This document shows positions 25,519 to 33,121 of a stretch of 64,000 nucleotides of DNA, piece by piece. The notes beneath the pieces were generated by a model that saw only the letters and a list, made by a program, of their open reading frames with translations, searched no databases and was not told the origin of the DNA. The stretch comes from Bog-950 sp044225825 (GTDB lineage Bacteria > Bacteroidota > Bacteroidia > Chitinophagales > LD1). The stretch spans positions 62,001 to 126,000 of the forward strand of contig JBGAIB010000001.1 in the NCBI GenBank assembly GCA_044225825.1, in the 5' to 3' direction. Numbering within the stretch: the stretch's first letter is position 1; each line of letters starts with the position of its first letter. The translations under genes and the position numbers were made by a program.

Positions 25519-26339
25519 ATCTGCTTTAAAAGTTCAATTACCAGGCGGGTCATCTTAGGTTCGGCTTCTGCAGCCTTTTGTAACACAAACTCGTGTGTTA
25601 CGCTATCGGCCTTTTCAGGCGGGTAGCCCATATCGCTAACAACCGATATGGCAAACACCCGCATCTTCATATGGCGTGCTACCACCACTTCGGGGGTAGT
25701 GCTCATGCCTACCACATCGCCGCCCAGTATGTAAAATGCTTTGTACTCGGCCGGTGTTTCGAACGTAGGGCCCTGCACGCCAACATATACACCTGTATGG
25801 CAGGTAATGTCGTTATCCAGGGCGATCTGTAAGCCCTTTTTCACCAATTCAGGATCGTAAGCATGGTTCATGTTTGGGAAACGAGGACCCAGTTCCTCAT
25901 GATTTTTGCCGCGTAAAGGATGTTCGGGCTGCAGGTAAATGTGGTCGGTAATAATCATCAGGTCACCTACTTCAAATGCCGGGTTCATGCCTCCCGAAGC
26001 ATTTGAGACCAACAGCGTTTCCACTCCTATGTTTTTCATAACGCGTATAGGGAAGGTGACTTCCTGCATGCTGTAACCCTCGTAATAGTGAAAGCGACCA
26101 CTCATGGCTACCACTCTTTTGCCACCCAGTTCGCCAAACAACAAACTTCCTTTATGTCCAACCACGGTAGACACCGGGAAATTAGGTATCTCGTGATAGG
26201 GTATCTGCACGTGCACATCAATTTGCCCGGCCAGTTTGCCCAGGCCCGAGCCAAGTATAATACCAAAGGGATAATCTCCTTTTATTTTGCTTTTTAGATA
26301 AGCTCCCGTTTCTTCAATTTTCTGTAATAAGTTCTCCAT
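25515..26339 (-). CDS. punA: Purine-nucleoside phosphorylase
   Basis: 274 residues, trimeric class II PNP family. Motifs: GIILGSGLGKLAG (phosphate-binding Ser), VVGHKGSLLFG, MSGRFHYYEGYSM, TLLVSNASGGMNP, GVYVGVQGPTFETPAEY (purine site Glu), GMSTTPEVVVARH and SVVSDMG. It splits purine nucleosides with phosphate to base plus ribose-1-P for salvage, in the cytosol. It lies between lpxK (10 bp upstream) and the porin gene (overlapping), so all three are likely one transcript started at the lpxK promoter. Confidence 0.96.
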   Translation of the reverse strand: MENLLQKIEETGAYLKSKIKGDYPFGIILGSGLGKLAGQIDVHVQIPYHEIPNFPVSTVVGHKGSLLFGELGGKRVVAMSGRFHYYEGYSMQEVTFPIRVMKNIGVETLLVSNASGGMNPAFEVGDLMIITDHIYLQPEHPLRGKNHEELGPRFPNMNHAYDPELVKKGLQIALDNDITCHTGVYVGVQGPTFETPAEYKAFYILGGDVVGMSTTPEVVVARHMKMRVFAISVVSDMGYPPEKADSVTHEFVLQKAAEAEPKMTRLVIELLKQI

Positions 26340-26349
26340 AAAACGTAAA

Positions 26350-27420
26350 TCAGGCCTGTATTTTTTGCTTGGTTACTTCAATATATTTAAGGATGTCAGC
26401 ATTGAACTTATCGCCATCATCGCCTAAAAAGCTAACCACCACAGGCTGGACAAATATTTCAATTTTATTTTCTGAAAACCAATTTCTGTATTCTGCCAGG
26501 CGCATAGCATCTTTTTCGGTAGCCACCATTACCTTTTTTACCTCGCCCAGGTTTTTAAACGTTTCGCGGATAGCCTCCAGATCATATACATCAAACCGGT
26601 GATGGTCGCGGTAATCGCGCACATAAACCCGGCGCGACTTGCTCTCGAGGTAATTTTTTAACTCATCGTAGCGGGCAATACCACATACCAGCAATACATC
26701 CATATCGGGGGCCAGGTTAAACGTATAGCCCGGGTTTATAAACGAATAAAGCGGCCCATATTGCAAGGTGCTGAAATAAACCTTCTGATATTTATATGGC
26801 TTGAGTTCAGCGGTAATCATTTGGCGCTGGGCCGTTGAAAGATCGGCCGGGCATTTGGTAACGATAATAATATCAGCCCGGTGATAGCCACTTGCCGGTT
26901 CGCGCAACCAGCCAACAGGTAGCAGTGCATCGCGCGTGAATGGATTGCTATACTCAGTAAGCAGGATAGATAAGCCCGGCTGAATAGAACGGTGTTGGTA
27001 TGCGTCGTCCAGGAAGATCACATCCAAATCCTCGTGTGCCTGTAAAATGCGGGGTATGGCTATCACACGATCTTCGCCCACTGCCACAGCTGTTTCAGGG
27101 AATTTTTGTTTAAACATGCGGGGCTCGTCGCCAATTTCATTGGCCGAACTTTGCATATCAGCGAGAATAAAGCCGTGCGACTTACGGCCAAAGCCCCGGC
27201 TTAAAGTGCCAGCTTTGAGCACATACTGTGTTAGCCTAAGAAGGTACTCAACATGAGGCGTTTTACCTGTGCCGCCAGCTGTAAGGTTGCCGACCGAAAC
27301 TACCGGAAAATCGTACTTAACGGCTTTTAAAACCTTGTGATCGTACAGCCAGTTCCGGATGGTAGTTATACCGCCGTATACCCAGGCAACGGGATAAAGA
27401 AAAATGTTTGACAGCTTGAT
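26350..27420 (-). CDS. lpxK: Tetraacyldisaccharide 4'-kinase LpxK, apparently starting at an ATC codon
   Basis: The family-specific N-terminus is encoded upstream of any ATG, GTG or TTG. From 27420 the frame reads (ATC)KLSNIFLYPVAWVYGG, IRNWLYDHKVLK, then the Walker A GNLTAGGTGKTPH at about 44-56, and SRGFGRKS. An in-frame TAG lies nine codons before the ATC. Starting at the GTG at 27222 would remove the P-loop and is not credible. 356 residues is the normal LpxK length. LpxK phosphorylates the 4' position of the lipid A disaccharide at the inner membrane; the N-terminal hydrophobic helix is present. A TAAATTTG -7 element sits 17 bp upstream of the ATC. First gene of lpxK-punA-porin. Confidence 0.9.
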   Translation of the reverse strand: MKLSNIFLYPVAWVYGGITTIRNWLYDHKVLKAVKYDFPVVSVGNLTAGGTGKTPHVEYLLRLTQYVLKAGTLSRGFGRKSHGFILADMQSSANEIGDEPRMFKQKFPETAVAVGEDRVIAIPRILQAHEDLDVIFLDDAYQHRSIQPGLSILLTEYSNPFTRDALLPVGWLREPASGYHRADIIIVTKCPADLSTAQRQMITAELKPYKYQKVYFSTLQYGPLYSFINPGYTFNLAPDMDVLLVCGIARYDELKNYLESKSRRVYVRDYRDHHRFDVYDLEAIRETFKNLGEVKKVMVATEKDAMRLAEYRNWFSENKIEIFVQPVVVSFLGDDGDKFNADILKYIEVTKQKIQA

Positions 27421-27437
27421 GGTTACCGCGTTTGTGT

Positions 27438-27445
27438 CAAATTTA
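27438..27445 (-). promoter_or_regulatory. -7 element of lpxK
   Basis: On the minus strand TAAATTTG, a perfect TAnnTTTG. It gives a short leader of about 10 nt before the ATC codon at 27420. No clear -33 TTG at the right distance. Confidence 0.6.
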
Positions 27446-27471
27446 CCCTATTATGTGATTGTTCCTAACAT

Positions 27472-27479
27472 TAACTTTG
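27472..27479 (+). promoter_or_regulatory. -7 element of the NIF3-like gene
   Basis: TAACTTTG, perfect TAnnTTTG, 19 bp before the ATG at 27499. It lies 27 bp from the divergent lpxK -7 element, so the two promoters are back to back. Confidence 0.6.
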
Positions 27480-27498
27480 TGTTGCTAAACAAGGCCTT

Positions 27499-28521
27499 AT
27501 GACCATTCAAACCATTACCGATTTTTTGGAAACACTTGCCCCACCGGCTTACCAGGAAGTAACCGAAGCTGTGGTGGATGAGGCCATTGCCAACAAGTGC
27601 AATCTTATTGTTGCACACCACCCTATTGTGTTCAGCGGATTGAAGAAGCTGAATGGCAAAAACTATGTAGAACGCGTAGTTATAAAAGCTATTAAAAAGG
27701 ACGTAGCCATCTATGCCATACATACCAATTACGATAATGTTGCCCACGGAGTAAATGCTATGATAGCCGAACGTTTAGGCCTTGTAAACTGCCGGATACT
27801 GGCACCTAAAAAAGGGTTACTCCGTAAGTTGAACACCTTTATACCCACGGACTATTATGAGCAGGTAAGCCAGGCCGTTTTTAAAGCCGGTGCCGGGCAC
27901 ATCGGTAACTACAGCGAAACAAGTTTTAATACCACCGGCACGGGGACCTTTAAAGGTAATGAGGCCTCTGATCCGGCCATCGGTCAAAAAGGGGTAAAAG
28001 AACAAGTGCAGGAAATTAAATTCGAGACCATTTACCCCGCCCATTTGGAAGCCAGGATACTGAAAGCCCTTACCGAAGCCCATCCTTACGAAGAAGTTGC
28101 CTACGACCTGATGAGCCTGGAAAATGAATATGCCAAGGTGGGCAGCGGCCTTATAGGGGAGTTAAAGAAACCATTGGATGAACTGACTTTCCTGAAAAGT
28201 GTTAAAAAACAGCTGAAAACTGACTGCATCCGCTATACCGAACTGAGGGGTAAAAACGTGCAAAAAGTAGCCGTTTGCGGGGGATCGGGCCGGTTTTTAC
28301 TGCCTAATGCCATTGGGGCAGGGGCTGATGTGTTTATTACAGGCGACTTTAAATACCACGAATTTTTTGATGCCGAAGGCCGCCTTGTGATAGCCGATGT
28401 GGGACACTTTGAAAGTGAGCAATTTACGAAGGACTTGCTGGCAAGAGAAATTTCGAAAAAATTCCCTATTATTGCGCCCCTTATTTCACAGGTTTATACA
28501 AACCCGATTAAATACTTATAA
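27499..28521 (+). CDS. NIF3/DUF34 dinuclear-metal protein with an apparent internal deletion
   Basis: 340 residues. Metal-ligand motifs of the family are present: IVAHHPIVF (H40, H41), HTNYDN (Asp) and DVGHFESE near the C-terminus (His, Glu). The middle insert domain (about 110-215) has AHLEARILKALTEAHPYEEVAYDL, typical of the long Bacteroidota form. In relatives, APPALQE is followed by a DN(S/W)GLLVGD..VTGVL.. segment of about 25 residues before VTEAVVDEA. Here APPAYQE joins VTEAVVDEA directly at residue 20/21. The protein family is widespread, a metal-dependent hydrolase fold of debated function. Operonic with the zinc-ribbon gene 1 bp downstream. Confidence 0.9.
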   Translation: MTIQTITDFLETLAPPAYQEVTEAVVDEAIANKCNLIVAHHPIVFSGLKKLNGKNYVERVVIKAIKKDVAIYAIHTNYDNVAHGVNAMIAERLGLVNCRILAPKKGLLRKLNTFIPTDYYEQVSQAVFKAGAGHIGNYSETSFNTTGTGTFKGNEASDPAIGQKGVKEQVQEIKFETIYPAHLEARILKALTEAHPYEEVAYDLMSLENEYAKVGSGLIGELKKPLDELTFLKSVKKQLKTDCIRYTELRGKNVQKVAVCGGSGRFLLPNAIGAGADVFITGDFKYHEFFDAEGRLVIADVGHFESEQFTKDLLAREISKKFPIIAPLISQVYTNPIKYL

Positions 28522-28522
28522 T

Positions 28523-29272
28523 ATGGCCGCAACCAAAGAATTATCGGTTGATGAAAAGTTGAAGCAACTGTGGGACCTCCAACAGATTGATTCCAAAATC
28601 GATAAAATCCAGATTCTGAAAGGTGAATTACCTATTGAGGTGAAGGACCTGGAAGATGAAATTGAAGGTTTGAATACCCGTTTGAAGAACTCGCAGGATG
28701 AACTGACCGAGTTAGACGAGGAAATCAAAAACCGCAAAAATGCCAAGTCGCTGGCCAAGGAATTAATTACCCGCTACGAGAAGCAGCAGAATAACGTTAA
28801 GAACAACCGCGAATACGATGCGCTTTCGAAAGAGATTGAACTTCAGAAACTGGAGATTCAGCTGAGCGAAAAGAAAATGAACGATGCTACTGCCAAACTG
28901 GAAGCCAAGCAACGTGTGATTGAGGAAACCGAAAAGGTAATCGCCGAGCGCGAAAAGAACCTGAAGGCCAAGAAGAAAGAACTGGACAAGATCATCGAAG
29001 AAACCGAGAAGGAAGAGAAAGAACTTCAAAAAGAGTCGGATAAGCAGCAGAAGAAAGTTGAAGAAAGATTGCTGAAGGCTTACACCCGCATCCGCGGCGC
29101 TTACAAAAACGGCCTTGCCGTAGTAGCCGTATTACGCGATGCCTGCGGTGGTTGCTATGCAAAAATACCACCTCAACGCCAGGTTGAAATCCGTCAGCGC
29201 AAGCGCATCATCACTTGCGAACACTGCGGCCGCATCCTGATTGACTGGGAAGACAAAGAAAACCAGAACTAA
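28523..29272 (+). CDS. C4-type zinc-ribbon coiled-coil protein
   Basis: 249 residues from the ATG at 28523, 1 bp after the NIF3 stop. Residues about 10-185 are an almost uninterrupted Glu/Lys-rich coiled coil. Residues about 200-240 are a zinc ribbon with CGGC and CEHC pairs (DACGGCYAKIPPQRQVE, ITCEHCGRILI). This is the zf-RING_7 family. The fixed neighbourhood with NIF3 is widespread in bacteria (established from gene-order knowledge) and suggests the two act together, but the role is unknown. Possibly nucleic-acid binding. Confidence 0.92.
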   Translation: MAATKELSVDEKLKQLWDLQQIDSKIDKIQILKGELPIEVKDLEDEIEGLNTRLKNSQDELTELDEEIKNRKNAKSLAKELITRYEKQQNNVKNNREYDALSKEIELQKLEIQLSEKKMNDATAKLEAKQRVIEETEKVIAEREKNLKAKKKELDKIIEETEKEEKELQKESDKQQKKVEERLLKAYTRIRGAYKNGLAVVAVLRDACGGCYAKIPPQRQVEIRQRKRIITCEHCGRILIDWEDKENQN

Positions 29273-29281
29273 TACATTAAG

Positions 29282-29305
29282 AACCCTCCAACCGGAGGGT
29301 TTTTA
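29282..29305 (+). terminator. Terminator of the NIF3/zinc-ribbon operon
   Basis: AACCCTCC (29282-29289), AACC loop, GGAGGGTT (29294-29301) followed by TTTT. Compact 8-bp stem. Confidence 0.85.
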
Positions 29306-29340
29306 ATTTCCGCAAAGCAACAACTATATTCCGTGCAGTA

Positions 29341-30801
29341 ATGAGCCTTCGCTTTACCATATGCCTGCTGTTTACCTGCCTGCTTGGGAGTGCCCAGCCC
29401 TTTGATTTTAATGCCAACTGCAGAAAGGCCTATGACAACATACTGGCGCTGAAACTGACGGAAGCAAGCAGCCTGCTAAAGACAGAGAAGAACAATGCCA
29501 TTACGCCGTATTTGCAGGACTACCTTGACTTTACCGGCATCTACATCAGCGATTCGAGGGCGCTGTATGAGCAACGTATTGTGAACCGCGAACCACGGAT
29601 GGAATTACTGAAAGCAGCCGATAAAAACTCGCCCTGGTATTTGTTTACCCAAGCCGAAGTGCAGTTGCACTGGGCTGCGCTGGGCATCCGTTTCGGGGAT
29701 TATGTGACTTCCATTTTCTCCATCCGCCGCGCGTATAAACTGCTGGAAGAAAACCGCAACAAGTTTCCCGATTTTAAACCCAACGACAAATCGTTTGGCG
29801 TTATAGAAGCCTTAATTGGCAGTGTGCCCGATAAATACCATTGGGCCGTAAATTTGCTGGGCATGGAAGGCAGTGTGAACGGTGGCTTAAAAAAGCTGGC
29901 CGACCTGGTTGATTACAGCAAAAAGAACGACTACATCTTTAAAGACGAAACGCTGATTTACTATGCCTTCCTGATGTTTCATTTACAGAATGAAAAAGAG
30001 AAAGCCTGGCAGGTATTGCGGGCCAATGGTTTTCCGAAGGCGGGCAACCTGATGAGCGTTTACTGTTGTGCGCATATAGGTATTTACGGCCGCCATAACG
30101 AAGAGGCTCTGCAACTGCTGCACGATGCACCAAGCGGGAAAAGCTACACCAACTTCCCTTTCCTGGATTACCTGCAGGGCTTAGCCTTATTGAACAAGCT
30201 GGATAGTGCAGCACCTGTTTACTTTAAAAAGTTTCTGGAGCACACCGAAGGAGATAGTCATATCAAGTCGGCCTGGCAGAAAATAGGGTGGTATGCTTTC
30301 CTGAGTGGCGATACCATTGGTTACTACCAGCACATGAGCAAAGCAGAAGCACTGGGCGCCAGTTTGGTGGATGCTGACAAGCAGGCACAAAAAGAAGCCG
30401 AGAGCAACCGCCTTCCGAACCTGCATTTACTGCGGGCGAGGTTGTTGTTTGACGGGGCTTATTACCAACGTGCGCTTGACACGATGAGCACCCTGCAGGC
30501 CACTGATTTTGCCGGTATAGAAGAACGCACCGAATACCTGTATCGCATGGGGCGGGTAAACCAGGAGTTGAATAAAGCGGACAGTGCCCTTAGCTGGTAT
30601 GCACAAGCTATAGAAAGCGGTAAAAATTTACCCCGCTACTTTGCTGCCAATGCGGCCTACGAAAGCGGCCGTATTTACGAAAGCCAGGGGCAAAAGGAAA
30701 AGGCCAAACAACTTTATACCACCTGCCTTGGCTTTGAAAACCATGAGTATAAAAACGGGCTGGACCAAAAAGCAAAAGCAGCCTTAAACCGCCTGCGTTA
30801 A
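29341..30801 (+). CDS. Secreted tetratricopeptide-repeat protein
   Basis: 486 residues. Signal peptide about 1-18 (MSLRFTICLLFTCLLGSAQ). The rest is all-helical with TPR-like units, clearest at the C-terminus: ERTEYLYRMGRVNQELNKAD, SALSWYAQAIE, AANAAYESGRIYESQGQKEKAKQLYTTCL. The middle holds LLHDAPSG and repeated helix pairs. No enzymatic motif. Exported to periplasm; probably a scaffold for protein-protein contact. It starts 68 bp after the previous stop, beyond a terminator, and is followed 4 bp later by murB, so these two share a transcript. Confidence 0.82.
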   Translation: MSLRFTICLLFTCLLGSAQPFDFNANCRKAYDNILALKLTEASSLLKTEKNNAITPYLQDYLDFTGIYISDSRALYEQRIVNREPRMELLKAADKNSPWYLFTQAEVQLHWAALGIRFGDYVTSIFSIRRAYKLLEENRNKFPDFKPNDKSFGVIEALIGSVPDKYHWAVNLLGMEGSVNGGLKKLADLVDYSKKNDYIFKDETLIYYAFLMFHLQNEKEKAWQVLRANGFPKAGNLMSVYCCAHIGIYGRHNEEALQLLHDAPSGKSYTNFPFLDYLQGLALLNKLDSAAPVYFKKFLEHTEGDSHIKSAWQKIGWYAFLSGDTIGYYQHMSKAEALGASLVDADKQAQKEAESNRLPNLHLLRARLLFDGAYYQRALDTMSTLQATDFAGIEERTEYLYRMGRVNQELNKADSALSWYAQAIESGKNLPRYFAANAAYESGRIYESQGQKEKAKQLYTTCLGFENHEYKNGLDQKAKAALNRLR

Positions 30802-30805
30802 ACAC

Positions 30806-31846
30806 ATGAAGATTCAGGAGCATATAAACCTTACCCCTTACAACACCTTTGGTATTGAAGCCAGCGCTAAGCTGTTTGCCGAAGTGCGTGCCGAACAACA
30901 ACTGCAGGAGTTGATGCAGGAAGGCACCTTTAAACGCGAACCCAAGTTGATACTGGGGGGCGGCAGCAACATTTTGTTTACCGGTGATTTTAACGGGCTG
31001 GTAATCAAAAATTCGATACCGGGTATTGAAGTGGTAAAGGCAGAAAACCGCCATGTTTGGATTAAAGCCAATGCCGGTGTGGTGTGGCACGAGCTGGTGT
31101 TGTGGACCATAGACAACAACTATGCTGGCATTGAAAACCTTTCGCTGATACCCGGGCAGGCCGGCGCAGCACCTATGCAGAATATCGGGGCCTATGGCGT
31201 GGAGGTGAAGGATGTGTTTGAATCGCTGGAAGCTATTAACCTGTTTACCGGCGAGAAGGTGACTTTTAGCCTGACTGATTGCGATTTCGGTTATAGGGAA
31301 AGTGTATTTAAAACCCGCTACAAAGACCAGTTTATAATAAGCAGCATTACCCTGCGCTTAACCGATTTAAATGACCCGAGAGCCCTTTACCGCTTTAAAA
31401 CTGATTACGGCGACATAAAAGACACACTGAGCGATATGCAGGTGCGAGACCTAAACCTGAAAGCCGTAAGCGATGCCGTAATTAAAATACGCAGCAGCAA
31501 ATTGCCCGACCCTAAAGTGCTGGGCAATGCCGGCAGCTTTTTTAAAAACCCTGTGATAAGCGCCGCACAGTTTGAGGAACTGGTGAAGGTGTATCCGGTA
31601 ATGCCGAGTTACCTGCAGAAGGACGGCACGGTAAAAGTACCCGCCGGCTGGCTGATTGAGCAGTGCGGCTGGAAAGGCAAACGTGTAGGTAACACCGGTT
31701 CGCATGCCAGGCAGGCCCTGGTGTTGGTGAACTACGGTGGTGCCAAAGGCAGCGAGGTACTGGAAGTTGCACAACAGATTCAACTATCGGTAAAGGAGAA
31801 GTTTGGTATTGCTATTTCTCCGGAGGTAAATGTGGTGGGGAACTAA
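30806..31846 (+). CDS. murB: UDP-N-acetylenolpyruvoylglucosamine reductase (MurB, type I)
   Basis: 346 residues. FAD-binding motifs: NTFGIEASA, LILGGGSNIL, IPGQAGAAPMQNIGAYG. Catalytic proton donor Ser244 in NAGSFFKNP and a C-terminal Glu in SPEVNVVG. The Tyr loop and the extended C-terminal domain make it the E. coli-like type I form. It reduces UDP-GlcNAc-enolpyruvate to UDP-MurNAc with NADPH in peptidoglycan precursor synthesis. It is 4 bp downstream of the TPR gene. Its 3' end borders the long repeat block, so transcription leaving murB would run into those repeats. Confidence 0.97.
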   Translation: MKIQEHINLTPYNTFGIEASAKLFAEVRAEQQLQELMQEGTFKREPKLILGGGSNILFTGDFNGLVIKNSIPGIEVVKAENRHVWIKANAGVVWHELVLWTIDNNYAGIENLSLIPGQAGAAPMQNIGAYGVEVKDVFESLEAINLFTGEKVTFSLTDCDFGYRESVFKTRYKDQFIISSITLRLTDLNDPRALYRFKTDYGDIKDTLSDMQVRDLNLKAVSDAVIKIRSSKLPDPKVLGNAGSFFKNPVISAAQFEELVKVYPVMPSYLQKDGTVKVPAGWLIEQCGWKGKRVGNTGSHARQALVLVNYGGAKGSEVLEVAQQIQLSVKEKFGIAISPEVNVVGN

Positions 31847-31983
31847 CGAACTGCCTGAAGCATCTGGCAGGCCAGATGGATTCTCCTGCCTTTATTTCAA
31901 AGAACAATTACCATGCTTAGTGGGTATGACCCCTCACTTCGCTAGTGCTTCGTTCAGGATGACAGCCAAGGGTAGTAGTTTGA

Positions 31984-32006
31984 ACTTTACACTCCTTTAC
32001 ACTTTT
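31984..32006 (+). repeat. TTTACACT paired-octamer array, first unit (13 units to about 32845)
   Basis: Unit starts (at the A of ACTTTACACT) are 31984, 32026, 32109, 32226, 32268, 32310, 32424, 32494, 32536, 32578, 32661, 32778 and 32820. Within a unit the two CTTTACACT copies are 10 bp apart. Consecutive units are exactly 42 bp apart in seven of the twelve steps (31984-32026, 32226-32268-32310, 32494-32536-32578, 32778-32820). The second octamer is changed in the 32109 and 32661 units (TTTACATT) and 32310 is partly altered. Confidence 0.88.
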
Positions 32007-32012
32007 CTGCAT

Positions 32013-32305
32013 AAGCAACTCTCCCACTTTACACTACTTTACACTTTTTAAAATTAGAGGTCAGAAACCAGAGATCAGAAAGCAGACCGAGTCGTATTTG
32101 CAGCAGCAACTTTACACTGGTTTACATTATTAACACAGGTTTGCCTTTACCTGTGCTCTGTGAGCAAGAGATCCTTCACTACGCTATCGCTTCGTTCAGG
32201 ATGACAGCCAAGGGTGGCAGTTTGAACTTTACACTGCTTTACACTTTTCTGCACAAGCAACTCTCCCACTTTACACTACTTTACACTTTTTCTTCTTTCT
32301 TCCTT
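32013..32305 (+). repeat. Long direct repeat, copy 1
   Basis: About 293 bp, repeated at 32565-32857 (offset 552 bp) with only a few mismatches (for example ACTACG versus ACTTCG, and TTTACACT versus TTCACACT in the last unit). It contains two to three TTTACACT units and one ATCCT...AGGATGACA element. Confidence 0.88.
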
Positions 32306-32368
32306 TTAAACTTTACACTCCTGTACACTTTTCTTCTGTCGACTTTAACCGTGCTTTGTGGGCAGGGG

Positions 32369-32412
32369 ATCCTTCACTTCGCTATCGCTTCGTTCAGGAT
32401 GACAGCAAAGCG
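32369..32412 (+). repeat. ATCCT...AGGATGACA stem-loop element (one of four good copies)
   Basis: Copies start near 31930, 32171, 32369 and 32723, with a decayed one near 32857. Each has ATCCT, a CG-rich centre (CACTTCGCTATCGCTTCGTTC) and AGGATGACAGC, so ATCCT can pair with AGGAT. Elements of this look occur dispersed in many Bacteroidota intergenic regions (recalled, not searched). Confidence 0.7.
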
Positions 32413-32564
32413 TGGCGGTTTGAACTTTACACTCCTTTACACTTTTTGAAAGCAGAGATCAGAAAGCAGACCGAGTCGTAGTTGCAGCAGCAAACTTTAC
32501 ACTCCTTTACACTTTTTCTTCTGACGCTCTTTCTAACTTTACACTGCTTTACACTTTTTTGCAC

Positions 32565-32857
32565 AAGCAACTCTCCCACTTTACACTACTTTACACTTTT
32601 TAAAATTAGAGGTCAGAAACCAGAGATCAGAAAGCAGACCGAGTCGTATTTGCAGCAGCAACTTTACACTGGTTTACATTATTAACACAGGTTTGCCTTT
32701 ACCTGTGCTCTGTGAGCAAGAGATCCTTCACTTCGCTATCGCTTCGTTCAGGATGACAGCCAAGGGTGGCAGTTTGAACTTTACACTGCTTTACACTTTT
32801 CTGCACAAGCAACTCTCCCACTTCACACTACTTTACACTTTTTCTTCTTTCCTCCTT
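32565..32857 (+). repeat. Long direct repeat, copy 2
   Basis: Second copy of the 293-bp repeat. The near identity shows the duplication is recent compared with the more diverged short units inside it. Confidence 0.88.
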
Positions 32858-33121
32858 TGCTATTGCTTTGTTCGGGATGGCAACCAAGGATTGCAGGCTT
32901 GCGCCGCAGCCGCCAGGATTCGGGAAGACAATCAGCCCATACTCTACAAAAGTAACTATAATTGAAATTATAGTCAAAAATTAGTTGTTAAAATGAGGGG
33001 AGTAGAGCGGGTTCGGCCGCTATTAAATGAACAAGGCCACCCCTTTCAGGATGACCCCGGTTCCCCAATTAAAAGTGTTTTGAAGTAGACCGGGAACAGG
33101 GGTGCAGGGTTGCATCTAAAA

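Larger units (their letters stand above)
31847..33121. repeat. 1.27-kb gene-free block of nested direct repeats
   Basis: This is the only stretch over 300 bases without a gene. It contains (a) 13 units of the form CTTTACACT-n-CTTTACACTTTT, (b) four good copies and one decayed copy of an ATCCT...AGGATGACA stem-loop element, and (c) a 293-bp direct duplication offset by 552 bp. Other pieces: an 8-bp-stem hairpin CATCTGGC-AG-GCCAGATG at 31861-31878, a CACAGGT...ACCTGTG stem near 32135 (repeated near 32687), and AGAGGTCAGAAACCAGAGATCAGA segments. The open frames here (for example 32141-32449) are repeats of FTLLYTF with 14-codon period and are an artefact of the 42-bp unit. No cas genes, transposase or RNA gene is visible. 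Confidence 0.9.

Noticed and set aside
27219..27222. GTG at 27222 as the start of lpxK
   Set aside because: It would remove the P-loop and the membrane helix that are clearly encoded upstream in the same frame.
31984..32845. CRISPR array (22-bp repeat, about 20-bp spacer, 42-bp period)
   Set aside because: Spacers are themselves repeated and not unique, the 42-bp run is at most three units long, the block contains other elements, and there are no cas genes.
31830..32965. Series of short open frames reading FTLLYTF repeats as proteins
   Set aside because: The 42-bp repeat is a multiple of three, so frames stay open by chance. Frames include the ATCCT element, have no signal or start context and break at each unit variation.
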